A model generated the notes under the pieces. It made no database searches, was not told the origin of the DNA, and worked only from the letters and a program-made list of their open reading frames with translations. Shown piece after piece: positions 1-4,959 of a DNA stretch of 5,086 nucleotides. Made by a program: the position numbers and the translations under genes. Positions within the stretch are counted from its first letter, which is position 1; the number at the start of each line of letters is the position of its first letter. This DNA comes from an uncultured Nitrososphaerales archaeon (GTDB lineage Archaea; Thermoproteota; Nitrososphaeria; Nitrososphaerales; JAAOZN01), in NCBI GenBank assembly GCA_938029515.1, contig CALJAQ010000080.1, positions 1 through 5,086 on the forward strand. The letters run 5' to 3'.

Positions 1-63
1 AGTTTTAGTTAAGATTTAATATAAAATGTTTATGAATGTTTCAAATAATAATCTAAAACAAAG

Positions 64-72
64 TTTTTATAG
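64..72 (+). promoter_or_regulatory. Possible TATA box for the broken gene pair
   Basis: The first 117 bases are very AT-rich and hold no convincing gene. TTTTTATAG at 64-72 resembles an archaeal TATA element. With the usual spacing of about 26 bases, transcription would begin near 94 and leave a leader of about 24 bases before the ATG at 118, which is preceded by GGAGAG (108-113). In such AT-rich DNA a chance match is likely. Confidence 0.3.
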
Positions 73-117
73 ATGTTTTATTGTATTTTATTGGCTCTAC
101 GCTTTATGGAGAGAGTA

Positions 118-484
118 ATGAAGGAGACAAAGGGAAGAGAGAAATGAATTATTGAGGATCTAAAGGGTGTCTTAGGTGAAGTTATAAGCAGAGGTTTGGG
201 TGAAACCGTTAAAGAGGCCCCTTTTCCACCTGCGGTTAAGACTAGGGCGTGACCCTTTTGAAGTGTTGTGGAATGAGCCCACCCTTTTCTATAAAACGCT
301 AAGGGATCTCTTCAGCGACGCCGCAGATTTGCTCATCGATTTCTTAGCCTGCGAGATCCGTAGAAGATACGGCCTTCCTCTGTCAAAAGAAGAGCTTCTG
401 AGGTTTTTGACAGATACTCAAAAGTCTAGTTTGAGAGAATGGCAAGAATTGCTGGAGAAGATCGCTTACCTAGGAGGTGAATAA
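118..484 (+). pseudogene. Broken small protein gene, unknown function
   Basis: I do not recognise the family. The reading begins at ATG 118, behind GGAGAG at 108-113, and meets an in-frame TGA at 145-147 after nine codons. The same frame then continues with protein-like sequence (IIEDLKGVLGEVISRGLGE, then TVKEAPFPPAVKT) to a TGA at 250-252. Near 235-250 the sensible reading moves to the next frame (one extra base or two missing) and runs as GRDPFEVLWNEPTLFYKTL, then a helical stretch (LRDLFSDAADLLIDFLACEI), to TAA 482-484. The repaired product would be about 120 residues, soluble and mostly helical. It ends three bases before the KaiC-like pseudogene, so the two were probably co-transcribed and functionally linked. 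A shorter intact product from GTG 200 (94 residues) is possible, but it would lack the N-terminal third and no good ribosome site precedes it. Confidence 0.6.
472..480 (+). promoter_or_regulatory. Strong ribosome binding site of the KaiC-like pseudogene
   Basis: AGGAGGTGA at 472-480 is a near-perfect complement of the archaeal 16S rRNA 3' tail. It lies over the last codons of the upstream gene. Seven bases downstream, in the KaiC-like frame, is ATA at 488-490 instead of ATG, followed by the typical KaiC N-terminal sequence. The site therefore marks the original start codon, which appears to have been lost by a G-to-A change. Confidence 0.6.
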
Positions 485-487
485 ACG

Positions 488-1892
488 ATACCGACTGATA
501 GAGTTTCTACTAGGGTTAAAGAATTGGAGCCTTTTGTCGAAGGAGGTTTCCCTAGAGGGAGCTTGATTGTTGTCTGCGGTGAGGCAGGCACAGGGAAGAC
601 TGTCTTCTCCGCCAATTCCTTTATGACGGGGTAGTCAATTACGACGGGAAAGGGATTTACGTGAGCTTTGGTGAAGATCGCCAAACCTTCTATGATAACG
701 TAGAAAGGTTTTACAATTTTAAGAAGCTTGAAGAGGACGATAGGTTTTGCTTTATGGAGATGATGATTGCCCAAGAAGAGATGTTAGCAGAATCCCTCAA
801 GGCTCTTATAGAGCGTATACACATACTAAAGGCTAAGCGGGTTGTTATAGACTCCTTTACAGCATTTGCGCAAGCGGTTAAGAAACCGATTGCTGCCAGA
901 TTTCTACTACACACAGTTCTCAGCAAGATTGTAAAAAGAGGGTTGCACCACCATATTTGTAGGTGAGATTCCAGTAGGAGACAAAAAGATACTAGCACAT
1001 GGTGGAGAATTTGTAGCCGACGGCGTACTCATTCTCAGAAGAAAAATGCTCGAAGGTCGTTTAATAAGGGAATTGGAGGTCTATAAGCTAAGAGGAACAA
1101 GACTCGTTAAACCAACATTCGCATACACACTTGAAGACGGCTTCCACGTTTTTCCACCAACCTTACCGGAAGTGAAGCCCAGAGGCATATGGGAGACGAT
1201 TCTACATCAACCGAACCTTTATTCGACTGGAATCCGCGATCTGGATAACATTTTGGCTGGCATGTTTATGCCAGGAGGCTACGATCTACTAGAGATTGAT
1301 GGAGTAGGTATACCACTGGAACTGCTGCTATCTCCTATAATATCGAATTTTCTATCTCAAGGCTACCCAGTTCTGATCTTATCACCATAAGGAATTAGCG
1401 CAAACATAATGGTAGATGCCTTAAAAGGTATGAACTTACCTTTGGAGAACCTAAAAGTTGTAGATTACAGGTTTGAGGCTGAGGAATTAGCTGCACCCTC
1501 CTATGTTTTACCATTACGTGGGCGCTCTATTATTGAAGACATGAGCAAGTTCTGGACTACGATGCTGCAAATGATGAAGTTAACAAGAAGACCAGTTTAC
1601 CAATTGTAGGGTTTGACACCATCGAATATGTTTACGGTGAAAAAGAAGCCTTAAGAATCCTAGGGAGAGTGTTTCGCGAAGCAAGAACTTTAACGTGCTG
1701 CATATAAACATAGCTAGACCGTCGATGGAGCTCAGCGAGCCGCTAAGAGCCTTATCAACAATCCACCTAAGAGTGTGTCAAATACACGGTTCTTACTTTC
1801 TATACGGAATAAAACCTCATACCTAACTCTATAACATGCAGACGAAGCTGGAAGGGCATGTAAGAAGATTCACACTAACTCAAGTAGTATAA
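488..1892 (+). pseudogene. Degraded two-domain KaiC-like RecA-family ATPase
   Basis: KaiC-like archaeal ATPases are RecA-fold signalling proteins, usually paired with small regulators. The repaired product would be about 468 residues with two RecA-type domains. Domain 1 opens with DRVSTRVKELEPFVEGGFP, has Walker A GEAGTGKT (578-601), an FGED segment near 664-675 and Walker B RVVIDS (838-855). Domain 2 starts near 1218 (STGIRDLDNILAG), has no P-loop lysine (EIDGVGIPLELLLS), and keeps a Walker B-like IVGFDTIEYV (about 1603-1632). Lesions: ATA instead of ATG at 488; one base lost near 617 (frame restored as NFLYDG); one gained or two lost near 940; TAA at 1388-1390; one base lost near 1597 (restored RRPVLPIVG); one lost near 1692 (restored RTLNVLHIN); TAA at 1824-1826 inside PHT-LYNMQT; natural end TAA 1890-1892. 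The indels fall in short base runs, so sequencing error is possible, but the stop codons and lost start support real decay. The family call is firm; the substrate or partner is unknown. Confidence 0.85.
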
Positions 1893-1972
1893 GACCTTCA
1901 CAACGCTTTTCTCCAACCCTAACCATACGTACCACTAAGCTTATCATCTACTTTAAACCATAGTGATGTAGG

Positions 1973-2344
1973 ATGACTGAAGACATCATCGATAAGATGC
2001 TCAACTGCCACAGAAATGTTAAGTGTGTGATGCTCATAAACGAAGAAGGAGAGGTGTTAAAGTTCGTTTGCAAACCTAACCTAGACATAATACTCACAAA
2101 AGAAGACCTTCAAAGATACGCGAAGCAAGCAGCTGCTAGAAAGAAGGAGCGTGAAAGCTGGAATGAGAAGATGGGCGCAGTCGAATGCATATTAACAGTA
2201 AGAGAGAAGCTGTGTGTACTTGTCTTCTACCTGCTCAACAAAATCATTCTAATAAGCATAGAGCGACTTGCACCGCTCGCAGCTGTTGAAAAAGCGATTG
2301 AAGTATATGCACACCACAAAAAAGAGGCTGCTGAACAAAGTTAA
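1973..2344 (+). CDS. Roadblock/LC7-like small protein (DUF6659-like)
   Basis: An intact 123-residue soluble protein starting at ATG 1973, with GTGATG at 1963-1968 as a modest ribosome site. A strand-rich N-terminal part (residues 16-30, VKCVMLINEEGEVLK) is followed by a charged helix with KQAAARKKERESWNEKMG (about 51-68). Then come two hydrophobic strands, AVECILTVREKLCVLVFYL and NKIILISIERL, and a C-terminal helix. This order (strand pair, basic helix with an R/E-rich stretch and a conserved W/F-(D/N)EK-(L/M)G segment, REK-containing strands, I/L-SIE strand) matches what I recall of the archaeal DUF6659 roadblock-like family; I could not search to confirm. Roadblock proteins typically partner small GTPases or ATPases. 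It sits 80 bases after the dead KaiC-like gene and may be the surviving partner of that module. TTATCA at 1941-1946 is only a weak TATA candidate. Cys13, Cys20, Cys33, Cys72 and Cys80 are spread too widely to suggest a metal site. Confidence 0.6.
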   Translation: MTEDIIDKMLNCHRNVKCVMLINEEGEVLKFVCKPNLDIILTKEDLQRYAKQAAARKKERESWNEKMGAVECILTVREKLCVLVFYLLNKIILISIERLAPLAAVEKAIEVYAHHKKEAAEQS

Positions 2345-2365
2345 AATCTGAGGAGCAAAGTTTAG

Positions 2366-2376
2366 ACTTTATATGG
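2366..2376 (+). promoter_or_regulatory. TATA box of tRNA-Cys
   Basis: TTTATATGG at 2368-2376 lies 26-34 bases before the first base of the mature tRNA, the expected place for an archaeal TATA box giving a start a few bases upstream of 2402. A second AT-rich match, TTATAAAAG at 2388-2396, is too close to the gene to direct its 5' end. Confidence 0.55.
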
Positions 2377-2401
2377 CATAGAATAATTATAAAAGCTGCG
2401 T

Positions 2402-2476
2402 GGAGGGGTGGCGGAGCGGCTACGCGTCCGCCTGCAGAGCGGATACACGTGGGTTCAAATCCCACCCCCTCCTCCA
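2402..2476 (+). tRNA. tRNA-Cys(GCA)
   Basis: Complete intronless cloverleaf. The acceptor GGAGGGG (2402-2408) pairs with CCCCTCC (2466-2472). The D-arm uses GCG/CGC (2411-2413 with 2423-2425). Anticodon stem TCCGC/GCGGA encloses the loop CTGCAGA with anticodon GCA at 2434-2436. The variable loop is TACAC, and T-stem GTGGG/CCCAC encloses TTCAAAT. The discriminator is U (2473), an identity element for cysteine, and CCA is encoded at 2474-2476. It lies between the roadblock-like gene and the stomatin operon, on the same strand. Confidence 0.96.
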
Positions 2477-2492
2477 AATCTCTAAATAAGCG

Positions 2493-2509
2493 GCTGAATA
2501 ATGTTCAGC
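2493..2509 (+). terminator. Hairpin after tRNA-Cys, possible terminator or operator
   Basis: GCTGAA (2493-2498) and TTCAGC (2504-2509) form a perfect 6-bp stem with a five-base loop, 16 bases after the tRNA. A T-rich stretch follows (CTTTTATCT, 2512-2520), so it could help end the tRNA transcript. The same T-rich stretch, TTTTATC at 2513-2519, is also the best TATA candidate for the stomatin gene, with a start near 2542. The dyad could then be a regulator site next to that promoter. The sequence alone cannot decide. Confidence 0.35.
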
Positions 2510-2550
2510 AACTTTTATCTAACACCAAGATTAAACATTGGTGAGCTAAA

Positions 2551-3333
2551 TTGGCAGAGGTTGAAATATTAGCTGGTATACTAGCCGTAATCATCATCTT
2601 ATCCTTTCTAAGGTCCTCGATAAGAATCGTAAAAGAGTATGAGCGAGCAGTTATGTTCAGATTAGGTAGGCTGATAGGATCCAAAGGACCTGGCCTCTTC
2701 TTCAGAATACCAGTAATAGACGTCTTTAGAGTGGTTGATCTGAGGGTCATAACCTTTGATGTTGCCAAGCAGAGAGTGATAACCCGCGATAACGTGAGTG
2801 TGGATGTAGATGCCGTAGTCTACTACCGCGTCTTCGACCCTCAGAAGGCGGTAGTCTCGGTAGAGAACTACATACTTGCGACCAACCTTTTGGCGCAAAC
2901 CACATTAAGGGATGTGCTTGGGCAGGTTGAGCTGGATGAGCTGCTTTCAAAGCGGGAGGAACTGAGTAAGAGGTTGACTGAGATACTTGATGCAGCAACA
3001 GACAGCTGGGGAATAAAGGTTCAAGCGGTAGCGATAAAGGATGTCACATTACCAGAAGTTATGCAAAGGGCGATTGCGAAGCAAGCTGAGGCTGAGCGTG
3101 AACGGAGAGCCAGAATCATAGTGGCTGATGGTGAATATCAAGCAGCAAGTAAGATGGCTGAAGCGGCAACGATGTACGAAAAGACAACGACGGCTATGAG
3201 GCTAAGAGAGCTTCAAACATTAGCTGAGATAGCGCGTGAAAAGAACCTTATTGTAGTCACAACCACAGGCGCACAAGTAGACCTCGGCACTCTCATCGGG
3301 TTGATAAAAGGAGAGAGGGCAAAGAGCGAGTAG
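2551..3333 (+). CDS. Stomatin-family (SPFH/band 7) membrane protein
   Basis: A 260-residue archaeal stomatin, close to the usual family length. Residues 5-20 form one hydrophobic membrane anchor. Residues 24-175 form the SPFH domain with the family patterns VKEYERAVMFRLGR (27-40), GPGLFFRIPVID (46-57), DLRVITFDV (63-71) and TRDNVSVDVDAVVYYRV (78-94). The hallmark AIAKQAEAERERRARI (174-189), followed by ADGE, leads into a coiled-coil assembly helix (about 176-232). Stomatins assemble into membrane-bound oligomers that organise membrane microdomains. The start is TTG 2551, chosen because GGTGAG (2540-2545) precedes it and the protein begins naturally there with a short polar N-terminus. The C-terminus reads NLIVVTTTGAQVDLGTLIG (232-250), without the FPLP-type tail seen in human stomatin. 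The NfeD-type protease follows 14 bases later, the classic archaeal pair. Confidence 0.95.
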   Translation: MAEVEILAGILAVIIILSFLRSSIRIVKEYERAVMFRLGRLIGSKGPGLFFRIPVIDVFRVVDLRVITFDVAKQRVITRDNVSVDVDAVVYYRVFDPQKAVVSVENYILATNLLAQTTLRDVLGQVELDELLSKREELSKRLTEILDAATDSWGIKVQAVAIKDVTLPEVMQRAIAKQAEAERERRARIIVADGEYQAASKMAEAATMYEKTTTAMRLRELQTLAEIAREKNLIVVTTTGAQVDLGTLIGLIKGERAKSE

Positions 3334-3347
3334 AGAGGAGCATAAAC

Positions 3348-4664
3348 GTGCTGAGGAAAGTGCTCCCCCTAACCTTTATTATTCTATTTACGCTCTTATG
3401 CGCAACGTACTCAGCGGAAGCAGACCGCCTAATAGCGGTGAAGATCGAGGGAACTATAACAGCGATGTCGAGTGAAGTAATCGATGAAGCGCTGAAGGAG
3501 GCTGAATCCCTAAACACCCCACTTCTAATATTAATCGACACACCAGGTGGAAATCTAGATGCCACGATGAAGATAATCGATAGAATAGAGCGGTCAACCG
3601 TGCCTGTAATAGGATACGTCTACCCAAAAGGCGCTAGAGCTTGGTCAGCAGGCACATACATCCTCCTTTCCACACACATAGCGGCGATGGCGCCACATAC
3701 AATATTAGGCTCAGCCCAACCAGTAGCCTACAGCCCTTTAGGAGGCACCCAGCCCATAAACGACACTAAGACGATCAACGCCCTAACCACATTCTTGGTT
3801 GAGAAGGCACGAATGCACGGAAGAAACGAAACAGCTGCAGCACGATTCATAAAGGAGAACCTAAACCTCTCAGCAGAAGAAGCAAGGAAGATGAATGTCA
3901 TCGAATACGTAGCGGAATCTGTTGAAGATTTGCTTAAGCTTGTGGATGGGGTTAAAGTAAAACTTCTTGAAGGAGAATACTTAATCAAAACAGCTGGAAT
4001 GAAGGTTATATGGTGGGAACCAACTCTTAGACTACAGATCTTAAGGGTGCTTTCAGACCCGATCATATCATACATACTTTTCATACTCGGACTTTACGCC
4101 CTAATATTCGGCTTAACATCACCAGGCTACGGCAGCGAGGTAATAGGTGGACTCTGCCTTATACTCGGCTTGATAGGTCTTGGCTTAACAGGTATTTTCA
4201 TAGGTGGGCTAATGCTAATAGCCTTAGGTGCGGTTTTGCTTCTTGCTGAGCTGCTTACACCAGGCTTTGGGCTGCTTGGCGGCGCAGGGTTTGCGTGTAT
4301 AATAATAGGTGGGATACTACTCTTCCCCACTCTACCCACCGGCCCCTGGCTGGTTTCAACAGACCTCTTAAACCAGCTACTTCTAATCACGCTACTGGTT
4401 CCTTTGACTATCGGTGTCTTCTTCGTATTCGCAGCTTATAAAGTGATTCAAGCCAGAAAGAGGCCTCCAGCAATAGGAGGCATAGTAGGCGAGTTGTGTG
4501 TTGCGGTTGAGGATATACCTAAGGGGGAAGTTGGGGTAGTAAGGTGCGAAGCAGAATATTGGCAAGCTTCCTCAGACCAAGACATACTCAAAGGGCAGAA
4601 GGTAAGAGTGATTCAAAAGGATGGACCTATACTCAAAGTAAAACCTGAGCAGCAACCAACCTAA
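3348..4664 (+). CDS. NfeD/STOPP-type membrane serine protease (ClpP-like fold)
   Basis: A 438-residue full-length NfeD homologue, the protease partner of stomatin. Residues 3-22 are a signal peptide or anchor. Residues 27-205 are a ClpP-fold protease domain on the outer face, with oxyanion-type DTPGGNLD (64-71), nucleophile Ser100 in ARAWSAGTY and general base Lys141 in INDTKTIN. The 41-residue spacing equals that of Ser97 and Lys138 described for Pyrococcus PH1510. About five membrane segments follow (near 239-257, 263-282, 284-303, 308-328, 341-364). A C-terminal OB-like NfeD domain (about 375-434) ends in VRVIQKDGPILKVKP. GTG 3348 is the start because GGAG (3337-3340) lies seven bases before it and the signal sequence begins there. 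It is co-transcribed with the stomatin gene and likely cleaves that protein's C-terminus. The annotated protein appears complete. Confidence 0.93.
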   Translation: MLRKVLPLTFIILFTLLCATYSAEADRLIAVKIEGTITAMSSEVIDEALKEAESLNTPLLILIDTPGGNLDATMKIIDRIERSTVPVIGYVYPKGARAWSAGTYILLSTHIAAMAPHTILGSAQPVAYSPLGGTQPINDTKTINALTTFLVEKARMHGRNETAAARFIKENLNLSAEEARKMNVIEYVAESVEDLLKLVDGVKVKLLEGEYLIKTAGMKVIWWEPTLRLQILRVLSDPIISYILFILGLYALIFGLTSPGYGSEVIGGLCLILGLIGLGLTGIFIGGLMLIALGAVLLLAELLTPGFGLLGGAGFACIIIGGILLFPTLPTGPWLVSTDLLNQLLLITLLVPLTIGVFFVFAAYKVIQARKRPPAIGGIVGELCVAVEDIPKGEVGVVRCEAEYWQASSDQDILKGQKVRVIQKDGPILKVKPEQQPT

Positions 4665-4763
4665 AAACATCTGGAACAACTGTATTCTTCTCTTCCAGCT
4701 TAAGGGTGAATACTGATTTCATAGTTGAGACGTCGTTTAGATTGAGAGGTGCGGGGGGTGGGA

Positions 4764-4788
4764 GTTTCACCCTCTTTACAAAGAGGGT
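4764..4788 (-). other. tRNA-Leu intron 4, in the T-loop (59/60)
   Basis: A 25-base insertion that interrupts the T-loop between TTCAAA and T. Nearly all of it is a hairpin, CCCTCTT/AAGAGGG (4787-4781 with 4776-4770) with a TGTA loop. Exon TTC can pair with intron GAA next to the bulges. Removal restores a seven-base loop, TTCAAAT, identical to that of the tRNA-Cys in this window. Position 59/60 is a known non-canonical intron site in Thermoproteales. Confidence 0.75.
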
Positions 4789-4819
4789 TTTGAACCCACG
4801 AACGGCTGACCGAGCAGAT

Positions 4820-4867
4820 CTTGAGTCTAGGCGCCCTATTCTGCCCCCTTATGTCGCCTAACTCAAG
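4820..4867. repeat. Inverted repeat joining intron 2 to intron 3 and the anticodon loop
   Basis: On the + strand CTTGAG-TC-TAGGCG (4820-4833) is repeated inverted as CGCCTA-A-CTCAAG (4855-4867). That is 12 base pairs broken only by a 2/1-base internal loop, with a 21-base loop. In the pre-tRNA it would pair the anticodon loop and intron 3 with intron 2, and is incompatible with both splicing folds there. Confidence 0.75.
4827..4840 (-). other. tRNA-Leu intron 3, in the anticodon stem (30/31)
   Basis: A 14-base insertion in the 5' strand of the anticodon stem, not at the canonical 37/38 site. Exon GGGC (4846-4843) pairs with intron GCCT (4832-4829), with AGA as both three-base bulges. Cutting AG|A on each side rebuilds GCAGA before the loop CTCAAGA, which pairs fully with TCTGC. 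Because AGA is repeated, the sequence alone allows a shift of up to three bases; the fold favours 30/31. Confidence 0.7.
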
Positions 4868-4870
4868 GCT
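4850..4870 (-). other. tRNA-Leu intron 2, in the D-loop
   Basis: A 21-base insertion between positions 21 and 22. Exon GTC (4875-4873) pairs with intron GAC (4855-4853). The bulges are AAA and TAA. An inner helix GCCT/AGGC (4869-4866 with 4859-4856) closes a six-base loop. Cutting after the second base of each bulge gives TCAA joined to AGGGGG, exactly the D-arm needed. The central helix has three pairs plus a G-A mismatch, so the motif is relaxed. Confidence 0.7.
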
Positions 4871-4886
4871 TTGACCTGGCTCGGGT

Positions 4887-4904
4887 TAGGGGTGCTTTAG
4901 ACTA
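4887..4904 (-). other. tRNA-Leu intron 1, in the 8/9 linker
   Basis: About 17-18 bases between the acceptor stem and the D-stem. Exon GGGG (4909-4906) can pair with intron CCCC (4892-4889), leaving three-base bulges TTA and TAA, as the splicing endonuclease requires. Symmetric cutting would leave one linker base too many, so the junction is uncertain by one base. A competing 7-bp pairing, GGGTTAG (4908-4902) with CTAACCC (4889-4883), is also possible. Confidence 0.65.
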
Positions 4905-4945
4905 ACCCCCGCGCTCCCCCGCTACACCCCCTAACTCTCTACTCT

Positions 4946-4953
4946 AATTTAAA
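4946..4953 (-). promoter_or_regulatory. TATA-like box of tRNA-Leu
   Basis: On the minus strand TTTAAATT (4953-4946) lies 34-41 bases before the tRNA 5' end. It predicts a start near 4924 and a leader of about 12 bases. It falls just after the stop codon of the minus-strand gene at the window edge. Confidence 0.4.
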
Positions 4954-4959
4954 CTGCTT

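Larger units (their letters stand above)
4750..4912 (-). tRNA. tRNA-Leu(CAA) with four introns
   Basis: Read on the minus strand. Acceptor GCGGGGG (4912-4906) pairs perfectly with CCCCCGC (4757-4751) and discriminator A (4750) fits leucine. T-stem GTGGG (4799-4795) pairs with CCCAC (4762-4758). Anticodon loop CTCAAGA (4825-4819) holds CAA at 4823-4821. Stem GCAGA pairs with TCTGC (4818-4814), and D-stem CCC (4885-4883) with GGG (4848-4846). The long variable arm (4813-4800) forms CGG/CCG, as in type II leucine tRNA. These parts are separated by about 18, 21, 14 and 25 extra bases; without them the tRNA is 85 nt and each arm is standard. The extra pieces are placed where bulge-helix-bulge folds can form, so I read them as introns. 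The 3' flank is CCT, so CCA is added after transcription. The leucine CAA identity is firm; exact junctions are good to one or two bases. A decayed tRNA is possible but unlikely given the perfect stems. Confidence 0.85.

Noticed and set aside
26..118. A 30-residue open frame whose TAA overlaps the ATG at 118.
   Set aside because: It lies in very AT-rich DNA, has no ribosome site, and its Phe/Tyr/Asn-rich composition is what random AT-rich sequence gives.
488..1892. Programmed frameshifting or stop-codon recoding in the KaiC-like gene.
   Set aside because: Four shifts in different directions, two different stop positions and a lost start cannot all be programmed; there is no repeated slippery motif.
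2244..2477. A 77-codon minus-strand open frame over the tRNA-Cys gene.
   Set aside because: It is the complement of a well-supported tRNA and of the end of the roadblock-like gene; the translated GVGFEPT-like stretch is a known artefact of tRNA genes.
4080..4330. Glycine- and leucine-rich repeats in the middle of the NfeD gene.
   Set aside because: They are ordinary membrane segments of this family and are not nucleotide repeats.
4633..4722. A 29-codon minus-strand frame from ATG at 4722, overlapping the end of the NfeD gene.
   Set aside because: Too short, no ribosome site, and it overlaps a real gene; the region 4665-4749 holds nothing I can support.
4819..4844. A canonical 37/38 intron with the loop beginning ATAGGG, giving anticodon AGG (Pro).
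   Set aside because: Archaea do not normally use A at the first anticodon position, and the long variable arm and discriminator fit leucine; CTCAAGA forms a proper loop next to TCTGC.
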